A DNA stretch of 64,000 nucleotides from assembly GCF_000152805.1 (NCBI RefSeq), contig NZ_CH902578.1:261173-325172 (forward strand). The letters are read 5' to 3'. Both the position numbers and the translations under genes were made by a program. Shown piece by piece: positions 17,013 through 27,608 of the stretch (positions are counted from its first letter, which is position 1; each line of letters starts with the position of its first letter). This DNA comes from Maritimibacter alkaliphilus HTCC2654. Its GTDB lineage: Bacteria > Pseudomonadota > Alphaproteobacteria > Rhodobacterales > Rhodobacteraceae. The notes under the pieces were generated by a model, which saw only the letters and a program-made list of their open reading frames with translations, was not told the DNA's origin and did no database searches.

Positions 17013-20000
17013 TTATTCGGCGGCCTTGATGTCCGGGCCTCGACGGGTTTCGTCGTGTTCATCCTCGGCCTCGACCGCCTCTTCGGCCACGTCCGCGTCG
17101 ATCCCGTCGCCTGCCGAGCGGCGGGCGGTGAGGAGGTAGTCGAGTTCGTCGGCGGTGGGTTCCGCTTCGCCCTCGTCCTCTTCGATGGCCGGTGAGTCGA
17201 AGTCCCACACGAACTCGTCGACGCTGGTCTTTTTCGCCTGTTTCTGAAGCGCGAGGTCGCGGGCGGTGCGTGAGCCGCGGCCCCAGGTCATTGCCTTGAG
17301 ACCCGCCGCACTGCGGTAGGCGCCGACGCCGACCCAGACGCGCAGGGCCAGCATGGAGGGGGTGAAGACCAGCGTGAGAATCGTCGCGATGCCGAGGCCG
17401 AAGACCACGGCGGTGGCGAGTTGCACCCACCAGAGCGCGGTCGGGGCGTTCACTGAATAGCCGCCCCCGATGAAGTCGAGCGACAGGCCGAACATCATCG
17501 GCGCGAGGCCCGCCATCGTCGTGATCGTCGTCAGCAGCACGGGGCGGATGCGATCCTCGGCGGTGCGGGTGATCGCCTCGATCCGGGGCATGTAGCGGGC
17601 GTATTCCTGATAGGTGTCGATGAGCACGATGTTGTTGTTCACAACGATCCCCGCAAGCGCCACGACCCCGGTGCCGGTCATGATGACCGAGAAGGACTGA
17701 CCCATCACCAGCATCCCGAACAACACGCCCGCCGTGGACAGGACGACGGCCAGCAGGACCAGCACTGCGTTGTAGAACGAGTTGAACTGGGCCAGGAGGA
17801 TGATGAACATCAGAAACAGCGCGCCCGCGAAGGCCTTGCCCAGAAAGGCGGTCGATTCCGACTGGTCCGCGAAGTCGCCCGCCCATTCGTAGTCGATGCC
17901 GGTGGGAAGGTTGCCCGCTTCGAGCCATTCGGTGATCCGTTCGATCCGTTCGGTCGAGGTCACGGGCGTCTTTCGGTAATCGTCCGGATTGGCGGCGTTC
18001 GCGATGATCCGGTCGGCCTCGGCCACGGCAAGCGTCCGCGTGTCGCCCGAGGGGCCGGTCAGCACCACCAGCCCGGGGTCCACGGCGGCCTTGACGTCGA
18101 AATAGCGGGACTGGTCGATCCGGTCGATCTGGGCGAGGGTCGGCACCGCTTCACGGGTGACGAAATTCGACAGCGGCACGAGGCCCTGCGCGGTGCGGAC
18201 CTTGAGCGTGTCGAGGGTCGACAGCACGCGGTCCTCGGCCGGGAACCGCACCCGGATTTCGATCTCCTCGTCATTGCCGTCGACGCGCATCGTGTCGAGC
18301 AGAAGCCCGGTGGTCACGAGTTGCACCATGCCGCCCACTGTGGCGACGTCGGTGCCGTAGCGTCCCGCCTCTTCCACGTCGATGTTGAGCTGCCAGTCGA
18401 TGCCGGGCAGGGGGCGCGTATCTTCGACCTGCGCAAGGCCCGTCAGACCCTCGAAGAACTGGCGGGTGATTTCGGTGGCGGCCAGAAGCGTGTCCCAGTC
18501 GTCGCCCTTGAGGCGCAGGTTCACGGGCTTGGTGGAGGCGGGGCCGCCGGCGATGCCCGCGACCTCGGTCGGGATGCCTTCGAGCCCGGCCAGATCGCGT
18601 TTCAGCCGCTCGACCACGACTTTGCCGTCGTAATCTGCGTCCCGCACCGTGCGGGTGTAGGGGATGATCCCGAGAAGCTTGTCCTCCACATCGTAGGCGG
18701 GGCGATCCTCGAAGGTGGCGATTTCGATCTGGACCTGTCCGATGGTGTCGCGCGGTCCGGCCGCGCCGCCGGTGTTCTGGTTCAGACCGCCTTCGCCGGC
18801 GAAGGAAAACGCGTTCTTCACGCCGGGCACGGCGCGCACGACCTCTTCGACCCGGCGCACCATGTCGTCCTTCTCTTCGATCGACAGGTTGCCGCGCCCC
18901 CGGACATAGACGATGGCCTGTTCCGGCGCGGTGTCGGCGAAGAAATCGACGCCCTGATTGTTGCGCCCGTAATCCATGCCGATCCCGGCGACGAGCGCCA
19001 TGACGCCCAGAATGGTCACGATGGGCATGACCGGATTGCCGACGATGGCGTTGATGATGACGCCGAAGCCCGTGCGACGGTAGGTGCCCGTCACCTTCTT
19101 CGGCTTGCGCTTGGGTTTGGCCGCGTCGAGCAGGATGGTGGTGACCAGCGCCATGACGACGAACAGCACGATGCCGGGCAGCATGGCCACGGCGCCATCC
19201 AACGGGTTCGAACCCCGCCCGAACAGGAAGTCGGGGTTGGCGATCTGAAGCGCGGCCACGAACAGAAGCGCGAAGGCCGGGAGGACCAGCGCGGCGCGCA
19301 CCACCCACGGCCAGCCCCGCAGCCCGTGCGAGGCGCGTTCGAGCGAGCGCGACAACCGGCCCGCAACCCCGCCCATGACGGGCAGGTAGATCAGCGCGAC
19401 CAGCAGCGACGCGGTCAGCGTGTAGATCAGCGTCTTCGGCAGCATTTCCATGAATTCGCCGGGGATGCCGGGCCAGAAGAGCATCGGCAGGAAGGCGCAG
19501 AGGGTGGTGGCGGTGGACGAGATGATCGGCCAGAACATCCGCTTGGCGGCCTCGGTATAGGCCGACATCGGGCCGACGCCATCCGAAATGCGCTTGTCGG
19601 CATATTCGACGACCACGATGGCCCCGTCGACCAGCATCCCCACGGCGAGGATCAGGCCGAACATGACGATGTTGTTGATCGCCACGCCCAGCACCGCGAA
19701 GAGCGCGAAGGTCAAAAGGAACGAGGTCGGGATCGCGAAACCAACAAGCAGCGCCGAGCGCATCCCGAGCGAGGCGAGCACGACGATCATCACCAGCGCG
19801 ATGGCGGTGATGACCGAACCTTCAAGCTGGCTGACCATCGACGATATGACGTGGCTCTGGTCGTTGGAATACCGGACCTCGACCGCCTGTTTCAGCTCGT
19901 CGGGCCATTCCTCGGTGGCGGCTTCGACCACCTCCTTCACTTCGGCCACGGTGTCGATCAGGTTGAAGCCCTTGCGCTTGACCACCTGTAGGGCAACGGT

Positions 20001-20831
20001 CGTGTCGCCGTTGAAGCGTGCCGTGCCTGCGCGATCCTCGAACGCCAGCCGGATCTCGGCCAGATCGCCCAGCGTCACCACCCGGTCGCCGTTCACCTTG
20101 ACCGGAAGGCCGTAAATGTCCTGCACATCGTCGAAGGACGACGGGATCTTGATCGACGTGGCGCCGGACGGTGTTGTGATCTGGCCCGCCGCGATCAGCT
20201 GGTTGTTGTTGGTGACGACCTGAATGAGCTCGCCCGCCGTCACGTTGTAGGCTTCGAGTTTCAGGGGGTCGATCAGGACTTCCATCATCTCGTCGCGCGC
20301 GCCGGTCAATTGCGCCTCGAGCACGGGCTCGATGCCCTCGACCTCGTCCTGCACCTCGCGGGCCAGTCGAACGAGCATCCGTTCCGGCACCGCGCCGGTG
20401 AAATTCACCACCAGAATCGGGAATTCCGAGAAGTTGATCTCGTTGACCGAGTATTTGTCGGCCCCCGACGGGAATTTCGCCTCGGCGGCGTTCATCGCGT
20501 CGCGCACGTCGGCGATGACCTTGGTGCGGTCCCAGCCGAACTCGAATTCGAGCGCGAGACCCGCATAATTCTCGGCCGCCGTCCCGGTCATGGTCTTAAG
20601 ACCGTCGATATCCGCAAGCTCCTGCTCCATCGGGCGCACGAGCAGGTTTTCGCTGTCCTCGGCGGAAATGCCGGGGAAGGGAACCGAGACGAACAGGGCC
20701 GGGATTTCAATGTCCGGCTCGCCCTCTTTCGGCAGGCCGACATAGGCGGCGATCCCGGCGGTCAGCGACAGGATGATGAAGGCGAGGACCATCCTCGCCC
20801 GTGAGGCCGCCCAATCGACGACGCCGTTCAT
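17013..20831 (-). CDS. RND efflux pump, inner-membrane permease subunit (AcrB-like)
   Basis: A 1272-residue permease, about 200 longer than AcrB. The normal plan is seen: N-terminal helix, porter domain, helices 2-6, second porter domain, helices 7-12. A proton-relay Asp lies near residue 402 in LVDGAIVVVE, where AcrB has two adjacent Asp residues. Two unusual parts explain the length. An insertion at about 500-582 holds two extra hydrophobic helices and a basic KPKRKPKK stretch. A charged, acidic C-terminal tail covers about 1180-1272. It is coupled to the adaptor gene by an ATGA overlap. The outer-membrane channel gene is not nearby. Confidence 0.92.
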   Translation of the reverse strand: MNGVVDWAASRARMVLAFIILSLTAGIAAYVGLPKEGEPDIEIPALFVSVPFPGISAEDSENLLVRPMEQELADIDGLKTMTGTAAENYAGLALEFEFGWDRTKVIADVRDAMNAAEAKFPSGADKYSVNEINFSEFPILVVNFTGAVPERMLVRLAREVQDEVEGIEPVLEAQLTGARDEMMEVLIDPLKLEAYNVTAGELIQVVTNNNQLIAAGQITTPSGATSIKIPSSFDDVQDIYGLPVKVNGDRVVTLGDLAEIRLAFEDRAGTARFNGDTTVALQVVKRKGFNLIDTVAEVKEVVEAATEEWPDELKQAVEVRYSNDQSHVISSMVSQLEGSVITAIALVMIVVLASLGMRSALLVGFAIPTSFLLTFALFAVLGVAINNIVMFGLILAVGMLVDGAIVVVEYADKRISDGVGPMSAYTEAAKRMFWPIISSTATTLCAFLPMLFWPGIPGEFMEMLPKTLIYTLTASLLVALIYLPVMGGVAGRLSRSLERASHGLRGWPWVVRAALVLPAFALLFVAALQIANPDFLFGRGSNPLDGAVAMLPGIVLFVVMALVTTILLDAAKPKRKPKKVTGTYRRTGFGVIINAIVGNPVMPIVTILGVMALVAGIGMDYGRNNQGVDFFADTAPEQAIVYVRGRGNLSIEEKDDMVRRVEEVVRAVPGVKNAFSFAGEGGLNQNTGGAAGPRDTIGQVQIEIATFEDRPAYDVEDKLLGIIPYTRTVRDADYDGKVVVERLKRDLAGLEGIPTEVAGIAGGPASTKPVNLRLKGDDWDTLLAATEITRQFFEGLTGLAQVEDTRPLPGIDWQLNIDVEEAGRYGTDVATVGGMVQLVTTGLLLDTMRVDGNDEEIEIRVRFPAEDRVLSTLDTLKVRTAQGLVPLSNFVTREAVPTLAQIDRIDQSRYFDVKAAVDPGLVVLTGPSGDTRTLAVAEADRIIANAANPDDYRKTPVTSTERIERITEWLEAGNLPTGIDYEWAGDFADQSESTAFLGKAFAGALFLMFIILLAQFNSFYNAVLVLLAVVLSTAGVLFGMLVMGQSFSVIMTGTGVVALAGIVVNNNIVLIDTYQEYARYMPRIEAITRTAEDRIRPVLLTTITTMAGLAPMMFGLSLDFIGGGYSVNAPTALWWVQLATAVVFGLGIATILTLVFTPSMLALRVWVGVGAYRSAAGLKAMTWGRGSRTARDLALQKQAKKTSVDEFVWDFDSPAIEEDEGEAEPTADELDYLLTARRSAGDGIDADVAEEAVEAEDEHDETRRGPDIKAAE

Positions 20832-21931
20832 GTGCCGGACTCCCGATAGGTCGGGTCGATGGCGACACCGTCGATCACATAGTCCTGTCCGACGACGATC
20901 ACCGCCGTCTCGTCCGGCAGGCCCGCGACCCAGACCCCATCGGTCGAATCGCGCACGAGGTCGACGGGCATGAAGCGGGCCACGTCGCCTTCGCCCACCA
21001 CCCGCACGCCAAGATCGCCCGCGTCGTTCAAGGTGAGCGCGGATTGCGGCAGAAGGTGCGCGGTGCGCCCGGCCGACTGGATCAGGATTTCGGCGGTCTG
21101 GCCGTGGCGGATCGCAAGATCGGGATTGGCCACCTGCGCCTCGACGCGGAAGGTGCGCGTGACCGGGTCGGCGGCGCGACCGATGAAGGTGATCCGGCCC
21201 TGCACCTGATCGCCGGTGGCAAGGCGCGCGCCGACCGGGGCGCCCATCGACACGCGGTTCACGTCAAGCTCGGCCACGTAGCCGACGAGCTTCAGGGGAT
21301 CGAGTTGAACGACCGTCGCGCAGGGGCTGCCGGGTTGCAGGAGCGCGCCGATTTCGGCGGGGTCGTCTTCGATCAGGCCCGAGAACGGTGCCCGGATGTC
21401 GAGGTCGTCAAGCGCGGCCTCGGCCTGTTCGACACCGCTTTGCGCGGCCTCGAACGCGGAACGGGCGGACAGAACGCGCGTCTCGGCGGCGAACCCGCCC
21501 TCCGACAGCTTTTCGGCGGCATTGAGGTTCTGCTCCGCCTCGGTCAACTGCGCCTGCGCCTGTTTCAGCGCGACTTCGCGGGTGCCGGGGTCGAGGCTGC
21601 AAAGCACGTCGCCTTCCGCCACCGCATCGCCCTTGGCGACCGGTGCGGCGATCACCCGGCCCGAGGCTTCGGACATCAGCGTGACCGAACGCGTCGCCTC
21701 GGTCTCGCCCCGCACCACCACGGCGCTGTCGATCTCCTGCGCGGCCGAGCGCATGGCGATCACCGAAATCCGGGAGGCGTCAGTGGTCTCTTCGGTAGGG
21801 GTATCTTCCTCGACCGCGGCTTCGGCATCGCTGCCGAGTCCGACGAAATCGCGCACCATTTCGCGCTGAAAGACCAGCATGAACAGCACTGCGACCGTCA
21901 GCAGCGCCGTCAGGATCGGAATGGGTCTCAT
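20828..21931 (-). CDS. RND efflux periplasmic adaptor (membrane fusion protein)
   Basis: A 367-residue HlyD-type adaptor. An N-terminal membrane helix (about 5-22) is followed by an acidic linker (about 35-55), a lipoyl-like half motif (VAKGDAVAEGDVLCSLD), an alpha-helical hairpin (about 125-175), the returning lipoyl half (IRAPFSGLIE) and beta-barrel regions. The ATG at 21929-21931 has GAGGA upstream and is preferred to one 12 codons earlier. Its stop overlaps the permease start, so adaptor and permease are translated together. Confidence 0.9.
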   Translation of the reverse strand: MRPIPILTALLTVAVLFMLVFQREMVRDFVGLGSDAEAAVEEDTPTEETTDASRISVIAMRSAAQEIDSAVVVRGETEATRSVTLMSEASGRVIAAPVAKGDAVAEGDVLCSLDPGTREVALKQAQAQLTEAEQNLNAAEKLSEGGFAAETRVLSARSAFEAAQSGVEQAEAALDDLDIRAPFSGLIEDDPAEIGALLQPGSPCATVVQLDPLKLVGYVAELDVNRVSMGAPVGARLATGDQVQGRITFIGRAADPVTRTFRVEAQVANPDLAIRHGQTAEILIQSAGRTAHLLPQSALTLNDAGDLGVRVVGEGDVARFMPVDLVRDSTDGVWVAGLPDETAVIVVGQDYVIDGVAIDPTYRESGT

Positions 21932-22124
21932 GCTGTCCTCATGTCCCAAGTCGTTAATTCGTTTCACATAGCCCGCACCACCCTTTGCAACAAGGGTTTG
22001 GCATCACTCTATGCGTATATGACAAGATATTGGATCACTTTTGCCGCGCCCCTTGGCAAACCTCGCGCCTTTCCGGTAAAGAAGTGGTCAAAAGTGACGC
22101 AAAAAGGCGCTGGGGGCCGAGCAC

Positions 22125-22763
22125 GTGAGCAATCCCGATAGTTTCATCGACGAGGTGACCGAAGAGGTTCGTCGCGACAAGCTCTTTGCGCTGTTTCGCA
22201 AATGGGGCTGGGTCGGCGTTCTGCTGGTCGTCGTCATCGTCGGCGGGGCCGCCGTGAACGAATTCCTGAAAGCGCGCGAACAACGTCAGGCGCAGGCGAC
22301 CGGCGACGCGGTGCTCGCCGCGCAGGATGCCGACGGGGCCGAGGCCCGGCTGGCGGCCCTCGACGGTGTCGCCGCCGAGGGGGATGCGGCTGCGGTGATC
22401 GGGCTCATCAAGGCGGCGGAAGCCGAAGCGCCGGAGCGCGCCGACGAACTGCTGGCGGCGATCGAGAGCGACACGAGTTATCCCGCGCTCTATCGCGACC
22501 TCGCCACGCTCAAGCGCGTGATGCTGCCGGGCTCGCCGATGACGGCGGACGAAAAGGTCGCCGCCCTCGATCCGCTGCTCGGGCCGGGTGCCCCGTTCCG
22601 GGTGCTGGCCGAGGAACAACTGGCGCTGGCCGAGATCGAGGCGGGCGACGCCGAGGCCGCACTTGCGCGGCTGAATGCATTGATGGACGATGCCGAGGCG
22701 GGGGATTCCCTGCGCGAACGGGCGTCGCAACTGATCGTGGCGCTCGGCGGCACGGTGGAATGA
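22125..22763 (+). CDS. YfgM-like tetratricopeptide membrane protein
   Basis: A 212-residue protein starting at GTG. A charged N-terminus (FIDEVTEEVRRDKL) leads to one membrane helix (about 28-45) and then alanine-rich TPR-type helices in the periplasm. The shape, and its place before bamB and der, match yfgM of E. coli, whose product binds the SecYEG translocon and periplasmic chaperones. Sequence conservation is low in this family, so order of genes weighs heavily. The stop lies 63 bp before the chosen bamB start. Confidence 0.8.
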   Translation: MSNPDSFIDEVTEEVRRDKLFALFRKWGWVGVLLVVVIVGGAAVNEFLKAREQRQAQATGDAVLAAQDADGAEARLAALDGVAAEGDAAAVIGLIKAAEAEAPERADELLAAIESDTSYPALYRDLATLKRVMLPGSPMTADEKVAALDPLLGPGAPFRVLAEEQLALAEIEAGDAEAALARLNALMDDAEAGDSLRERASQLIVALGGTVE

Positions 22764-22825
22764 CAGGGCGGGCGCGGTCGGACCGCGTGCGCGAAAAGAA
22801 CGGGCAGATCTTGGGGGACACGCGC

Positions 22826-24175
22826 GTGACACGCAAAGGTTTGATCGCACTGGCACTGGTGGGGGCCGTCGGCGCCCTGAGCGCCTGCGACAGGGACGTC
22901 ATCTTTCAAGGCAAACGCGAAAACATCTATTCGCCGGACCCGGCCATCGTGGGCGAGGACGCTGCCGCGGCCTTTGTCCGTGAACAGGCCGAGGCCGAGG
23001 CGAACGTCACCCGCGCGGTGTCCCTGCCGGGGATGAGCTCGCTGGGATCGTGGACGCAGGTCGCCGCGAACGCCCAGAACAACGTGCCGCACGTGGCTTT
23101 TTCTTCTGCGCCGCAGGTGATCTTCAATACCGATTTCGGACAGGGCAGCACCCGCAAATACAAGATCACCGCCGAACCCGTCATCGCGGGCGGGCAGGTC
23201 TTCGTCATGGATTCGCAATCCACCGTCGCCGCGCTCACCACGGGGGGCGAACGGCTCTGGACATCGGACCTGACACCGCCGGGCGAGCGGGCCGGGCAGG
23301 CATCGGGCGGCGGGCTGGCCTATGCCAACGGGCTTGTGCTCGCCTCAACCGGATATGGTGAACTCGTCGCGATCGACGCAGGCTCGGGCGCGGTCCGCTG
23401 GCGTCAGGATCTGGGCTCGCCGGGGTCCGGCGCACCGACCGTTTCGGGCAACACCGCCTATGTCATGTCGACCGCGAACGTGGGCTACGCCGTCAATATC
23501 TCGAACGGTCGCCTCGTCTGGCGCCTTCCCGGCACCCCGCAGGCGCCGGGCGTGATCGGGGCCTCGTCGCCCGCCGTTTCGGGCAACACCATCGTGATGC
23601 CGTTCTCGCTTGAAAGCCTCGTCGGCGTCGACGCGAACAAGGGCGAGCCGAGCTGGGTCGTGCCCGTGAAGGGCAAGCGCAACGGTCAGGCCTATAACAT
23701 CCTGTCGGAAATCACCGGCGCGCCGGTCGTGAACGGCTCGATGATCTACGCCGGCACCGTGGCCGGGGCCAGCGTGGGCGTTTCGACCAACGGTCAGCTG
23801 CGTTGGACCGCGCTCGAAGGGGCGACCGGGCCGATGGTCGTGGCCGGCGGCTCGCTGTTCATGGTGGGTGACAACCTCGAACTCGTGCGGCTCGACGCCT
23901 CGACCGGCAAACGGGTCTGGGGCGTGCCGCTGCCGGGCTACGAGAACGAGAAACCGCGCCGGTTCAAGGCGATCTATCCGAGCTACGGGCCGACGCTGGC
24001 CGGTGGGCGGCTCTGGGTCGCGTCGGGCGACAAGATGCTGCGCGCCTTCGATCCGGCCAGCGGGTCGCTCGTCGGGGCCGTCGAATTGCCTGCGGGAGCA
24101 GCCTCGCGCCCCGTGATCGTTGGTGGGATCGCTTATATCGTCAGCGAAAAGGGCTCGCTGATGGCCTTGCGTTGA
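22826..24175 (+). CDS. bamB: BamB, outer-membrane protein assembly factor lipoprotein
   Basis: A 449-residue lipoprotein with PQQ-like beta-propeller repeats (several GERLWTSDL / GAVRWRQDL / GRLVWRLPG-type blades). Within the BAM complex it supports folding of outer-membrane beta-barrels. With the GTG at 22826 the protein begins with a clean signal peptide and lipobox LSAC, lipidated Cys21. GGGGGA stands eight bases before it. An ATG at 22760, overlapping the yfgM-like stop, is the alternative; it would put 22 charged residues before the signal, so I disfavour it. Confidence 0.9.
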   Translation: MTRKGLIALALVGAVGALSACDRDVIFQGKRENIYSPDPAIVGEDAAAAFVREQAEAEANVTRAVSLPGMSSLGSWTQVAANAQNNVPHVAFSSAPQVIFNTDFGQGSTRKYKITAEPVIAGGQVFVMDSQSTVAALTTGGERLWTSDLTPPGERAGQASGGGLAYANGLVLASTGYGELVAIDAGSGAVRWRQDLGSPGSGAPTVSGNTAYVMSTANVGYAVNISNGRLVWRLPGTPQAPGVIGASSPAVSGNTIVMPFSLESLVGVDANKGEPSWVVPVKGKRNGQAYNILSEITGAPVVNGSMIYAGTVAGASVGVSTNGQLRWTALEGATGPMVVAGGSLFMVGDNLELVRLDASTGKRVWGVPLPGYENEKPRRFKAIYPSYGPTLAGGRLWVASGDKMLRAFDPASGSLVGAVELPAGAASRPVIVGGIAYIVSEKGSLMALR

Positions 24176-24221
24176 GGGCGCGAAATCTCTATGCGGGCGC
24201 CTTCACGTCCGGAGAGTTGAA

Positions 24222-25667
24222 ATGACCTTCACCCTCGCCATCGTTGGCCGCCCCAACGTCGGCAAATCCACGCTGTTCAACCGGCTCGTCGGCAAGCGCC
24301 TTGCGCTCGTCGACAACCAGCCCGGCGTCACGCGCGACCTGCGCGAGGGCGAGGCGCGGCTGGGCGAGATGCGGTTTACCGTGATCGACACGGCCGGGCT
24401 CGAGGATGCCACCGACGACTCGCTCGAAGGGCGGATGCGCCGCCTGACCGAGCGCGCGGTCGAGATGGCCGATGCCTGCCTGTTCCTGATCGACGCGCGG
24501 GCGGGCGTGCTGCCCACGGACGAGATTTTCGCCGACATTCTGCGCAAGAAGAACGCCCACGTGATCCTCGCGGCCAACAAGGCCGAAGGGAAAGCGGGCG
24601 AGGCCGGGATGATCGAGGCTTGGGGCTTGGGGCTGGGCGAACCTATCGCGCTTTCCGCCGAACATGGCGAGGGGATGGGCGATCTGGCCGCCGCGCTTGC
24701 GCCCGTGGCCGAAGAAATGGCATCGCGCCCGTCGCCCGAACCCGAAACGGACGTGGACGTGGACCAAGGCGCGCCGCGCATTCCGACCCGCGAAAAGCCC
24801 TTGCAGGTCGCCGTGATCGGGCGGCCCAACGCGGGCAAATCGACACTCATCAACCGGCTGATCGGCGAGGAACGGCTTCTGACCGGACCGGAAGCCGGGA
24901 TCACCCGCGACTCGATCTCGCTCGCCTTCGACTGGGACGGAACGCCGACCCGCATCTTCGACACCGCCGGGATGCGCAAGAAGGCCAAGGTGCAAGAGAA
25001 GCTTGAAAAGCTGTCGGTCGCGGACGGTCTGCGCGCGGTGAAATTCGCCGAGGTGGTCGTCGTGCTGCTCGACGCCGCGATCCCGTTCGAACAACAGGAT
25101 CTGCGCATCGCGGATCTGGCCGAGCGCGAAGGGCGCGCGGTCGTCGTCGCCGTGAACAAGTGGGACGTCGAGGCGGAAAAACAACAGAAACTCAAGCACC
25201 TGCGCGACGGTTTTGAGAAACTGCTTCCACAGTTGCGCGGCGCGCCTCTGGTGACGATTTCCGCCAAGACGGGTCGCGGTATGGACCGGCTCCATGCCGC
25301 CGTGATGCGCGCGCACGAGGTCTGGAATCGTCGCATCCCGACCGCCAAACTGAACGACTGGCTGGCCGAAATGATCGCGCAGCACCCGCCGCCCGCGCCG
25401 TCGGGCCGCAGGATCAAGCTGCGCTACATGACACAGGTGAAGACCCGCCCGCCCGGCTTCGTCGTCATGTGCTCGAACCCGGAAAAGCTGCCCGATGCCT
25501 ATTCGCGCTACCTCGTGAACGGGTTGCGCGAGAATTTCGACATGCCGGGCACGCCGATCCGGCTGCACATGCGGTCGCAGGCCGACAAGAACCCCTACAA
25601 GAACAAGACGAAATCGACGCCCTCACGGTTGCGCAAGCATCTCGGCAAGGGACGCGCCGACGAATAG
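24222..25667 (+). CDS. der: Ribosome biogenesis GTPase Der (EngA)
   Basis: A 481-residue protein with two tandem GTPase domains and a C-terminal KH-like domain. The first P-loop GRPNVGKST is at 9-17 and its DTAG switch near 57. The second P-loop GRPNAGKST starts near 201, with DTAG near 248 and NKWD near 310. The KH-like part covers about 370-470 and ends in a basic tail. It acts in maturation of the 50S subunit and is essential in most bacteria. GGAGAG precedes the ATG. The yfgM-bamB-der order is as in E. coli. Confidence 0.97.
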   Translation: MTFTLAIVGRPNVGKSTLFNRLVGKRLALVDNQPGVTRDLREGEARLGEMRFTVIDTAGLEDATDDSLEGRMRRLTERAVEMADACLFLIDARAGVLPTDEIFADILRKKNAHVILAANKAEGKAGEAGMIEAWGLGLGEPIALSAEHGEGMGDLAAALAPVAEEMASRPSPEPETDVDVDQGAPRIPTREKPLQVAVIGRPNAGKSTLINRLIGEERLLTGPEAGITRDSISLAFDWDGTPTRIFDTAGMRKKAKVQEKLEKLSVADGLRAVKFAEVVVVLLDAAIPFEQQDLRIADLAEREGRAVVVAVNKWDVEAEKQQKLKHLRDGFEKLLPQLRGAPLVTISAKTGRGMDRLHAAVMRAHEVWNRRIPTAKLNDWLAEMIAQHPPPAPSGRRIKLRYMTQVKTRPPGFVVMCSNPEKLPDAYSRYLVNGLRENFDMPGTPIRLHMRSQADKNPYKNKTKSTPSRLRKHLGKGRADE

Positions 25668-25668
25668 G

Positions 25669-25749
25669 TCTTCTCTGGTCCGAAAATACCTCGGGGGGTC
25701 CGGGGGGCAGCGCCCCCCGGTGGGTCGCCCGGCTATGCCGGGCGAAACC
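25669..25749 (+). repeat. Dispersed intergenic repeat, copy C
   Basis: Between the convergent der and nlpD-like genes. It opens with TCTGGTCCGAAAATACCTCG. The first hairpin is CCGGGGGG-CAG-CGCCCCCCGG and the second GCCCGGC-TAT-GCCGGGC. It ends in GCGAAACC. It is the shortest and cleanest copy. Confidence 0.75.
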
Positions 25750-25750
25750 G

Positions 25751-26902
25751 TTAATTCAGATACTGCATCGGATCAACGGACGACGTGCCCTGACGCACCT
25801 GGAAGTGGAGCGCGGGGCTGTCCGAGGCGCGGATCTGCGCGATGGTCTGCCCCCGGCTCACGGTCGCGCCCTTGGCGACCGAGATATTGTCGATCCCGGC
25901 ATAGACCGTCAGCAGGTTGCCCTCGTGCCGGATGACGAGGATCGGCACCTGATCGGTGTCACGGGTGATCGCCGCGACCGTCCCGCCCTGCGCGGCCTTC
26001 ACCGGGCTGCCGGCGGCGGCGGCGATGTCGATCCCGTCCGACTTGCCCTTGACGTAGGCACCCGTGATCCGGCCATCCGCAGGCATCGACATGGCCGCGC
26101 CCGAGGTGCGCTGCGCCCCGAGGTTGGGCGAGGCCGGGGTGTCGGCCGGCCCTTGCGATGCGGTGCGGTTCGACCCTTCCGGCAGGGGGTTGCTGGAGGA
26201 CGGCGGCAGGGGTGTGGGCGTGCCCACACCGGGGGCCGAATTGGTGTTGGGCGCGGCGGTCTCGGCGGATTTGGGCGGGATCATCAGGTATTGGCCCTGA
26301 CGCACCGACAGGTCGCCGCCCAGCCCGTTCCATTCGGCCAGCGACCGCACCGACACGCCAAAAAGTCGCGCGATGGAATAGGCGGTTTCGCCGCTCACCA
26401 CCTGATGTCGCAGGGGTTCCGCGCCCTGCTGGCTCGTGGCGCCCGCGTTGTTGGACGGCTGGTTCGGCCCGATCCGGTCGAGCGCCTGACCCGCCACGGC
26501 GGTCACGTCCACGCTGCCCGCATCGACGCGCCGGGGCAGGGCGACGACCTCGCCCGCGCGCAAGGTCGCGCCCGCGTTCAGGCCGTTGTAACGGGCGAGT
26601 TCCGCCTCGGGCAGACCGACACGGCTGGCGAGCGCCGAGAGCGTGTCGCCCTGCCGGGCCACGGCCACCTGATAGGTCGGGTATGAGATGATGCCGCGTG
26701 CGTCGGGCGTCGGGCGGGCCGCCGCGCGGGCCTCGCGCGCCGCGTCCGCAGTGGTGAAGTTGTTGCCGCCGATGCCTCGAAGGTCGAAATCGAGGTTCAG
26801 GGGCCGCCCCATGCCGTCGGAGCAGGCAGCGACCGCCAGCAGGCTCCCGCCAAGCAATAGCCCCCGCACCGCGCGCGTCATCGTCGTGTTCGCCAAATCC
26901 AT
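25751..26902 (-). CDS. nlpD: NlpD-like lipoprotein with two LysM domains and a degenerate LytM (M23) domain
   Basis: A 383-residue protein with signal peptide and lipobox VAAC (Cys27). LysM domains lie at about 77-123 and 166-209, then a Pro/Ser/Asn-rich linker, then a LytM domain at about 275-375. Zinc ligands are mostly lost: Ser288 stands where the first His should be, Gly336 and Ala364 replace two others, and Asp292 and His366 remain. It is therefore probably not a peptidase but an activator of cell-wall amidases, as known for NlpD and EnvC. The start has AGG upstream; ATG 26879-26881 is a weaker choice. It follows surE and pcm, the same order as in E. coli. Confidence 0.9.
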   Translation of the reverse strand: MDLANTTMTRAVRGLLLGGSLLAVAACSDGMGRPLNLDFDLRGIGGNNFTTADAAREARAAARPTPDARGIISYPTYQVAVARQGDTLSALASRVGLPEAELARYNGLNAGATLRAGEVVALPRRVDAGSVDVTAVAGQALDRIGPNQPSNNAGATSQQGAEPLRHQVVSGETAYSIARLFGVSVRSLAEWNGLGGDLSVRQGQYLMIPPKSAETAAPNTNSAPGVGTPTPLPPSSSNPLPEGSNRTASQGPADTPASPNLGAQRTSGAAMSMPADGRITGAYVKGKSDGIDIAAAAGSPVKAAQGGTVAAITRDTDQVPILVIRHEGNLLTVYAGIDNISVAKGATVSRGQTIAQIRASDSPALHFQVRQGTSSVDPMQYLN

Positions 26903-26954
26903 ACTGCCGACCTCGTCTCTTTCACCCCTGTTCCCGGGGTTTGCCCTGGCCGCT

Positions 26955-27608
26955 CTAGTCTTGTCCCAGACCTTCCACAAGCGGCACGAAACGCACCGGC
27001 AGGATTTCTTCGTAGTCGAACCCGTCATCGCTCCGCGTCACTTTGATGAGGCTTTGCACATGGTCCGACTGGCCCACCGGTAGCACCATGATACCGCCAA
27101 CGGCCAGTTGAGCCAAGAGCGGCCCGGGCGGATCCTCGGCGGCGGCGGTCACGATGATGCGTTCGAAGGGCGCCTGTTCGGGCAGGCCGAAGCTGCCGTC
27201 GCCGGTGATCGCGGTGATCGTGTGCAGGCCCAGCTCGTCGAACACCTCGCGCGCGGCTTTGACAAGGCCCCGGTGGCGGTCGACGGTATAGACCCGGCGG
27301 GCGAGCTTGGCGAGGATCGCGGCCTGATAGCCGGAGCCTGTGCCGACCTCGAGCACCTTGTCTCGGGGCTGCACGTTCAGCGCCTGCGTCATGATCCCCA
27401 CGACGGACGGCTGGCTGATGGTCTGGCCGCTCGCGATGGGCAGCGGCATGTCCTCATACGCCCTGTCGGCAAAGACGCCGCGCACGAAAAGGCCGCGGTC
27501 GATGGCCTCCATCGCCTGCAAAACACGGGTATTCGTGACGCCCTTCGAACGCAGGTGAAACAGGAACTGCATCTTCCGCGCGGCGATGGGGTCGTTCGGG
27601 TCGCTCAT
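26955..27608 (-). CDS. pcm: Protein-L-isoaspartate O-methyltransferase
   Basis: A 217-residue SAM-dependent methyltransferase that methylates isoaspartyl residues in aged proteins as the first step of repair. The SAM-binding motif [15 protein letters not shown] lies at about 83-97, and the typical [13 protein letters not shown] just before it helps define the family. It overlaps the surE stop by four bases (ATGA). Confidence 0.94.
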   Translation of the reverse strand: MSDPNDPIAARKMQFLFHLRSKGVTNTRVLQAMEAIDRGLFVRGVFADRAYEDMPLPIASGQTISQPSVVGIMTQALNVQPRDKVLEVGTGSGYQAAILAKLARRVYTVDRHRGLVKAAREVFDELGLHTITAITGDGSFGLPEQAPFERIIVTAAAEDPPGPLLAQLAVGGIMVLPVGQSDHVQSLIKVTRSDDGFDYEEILPVRFVPLVEGLGQD

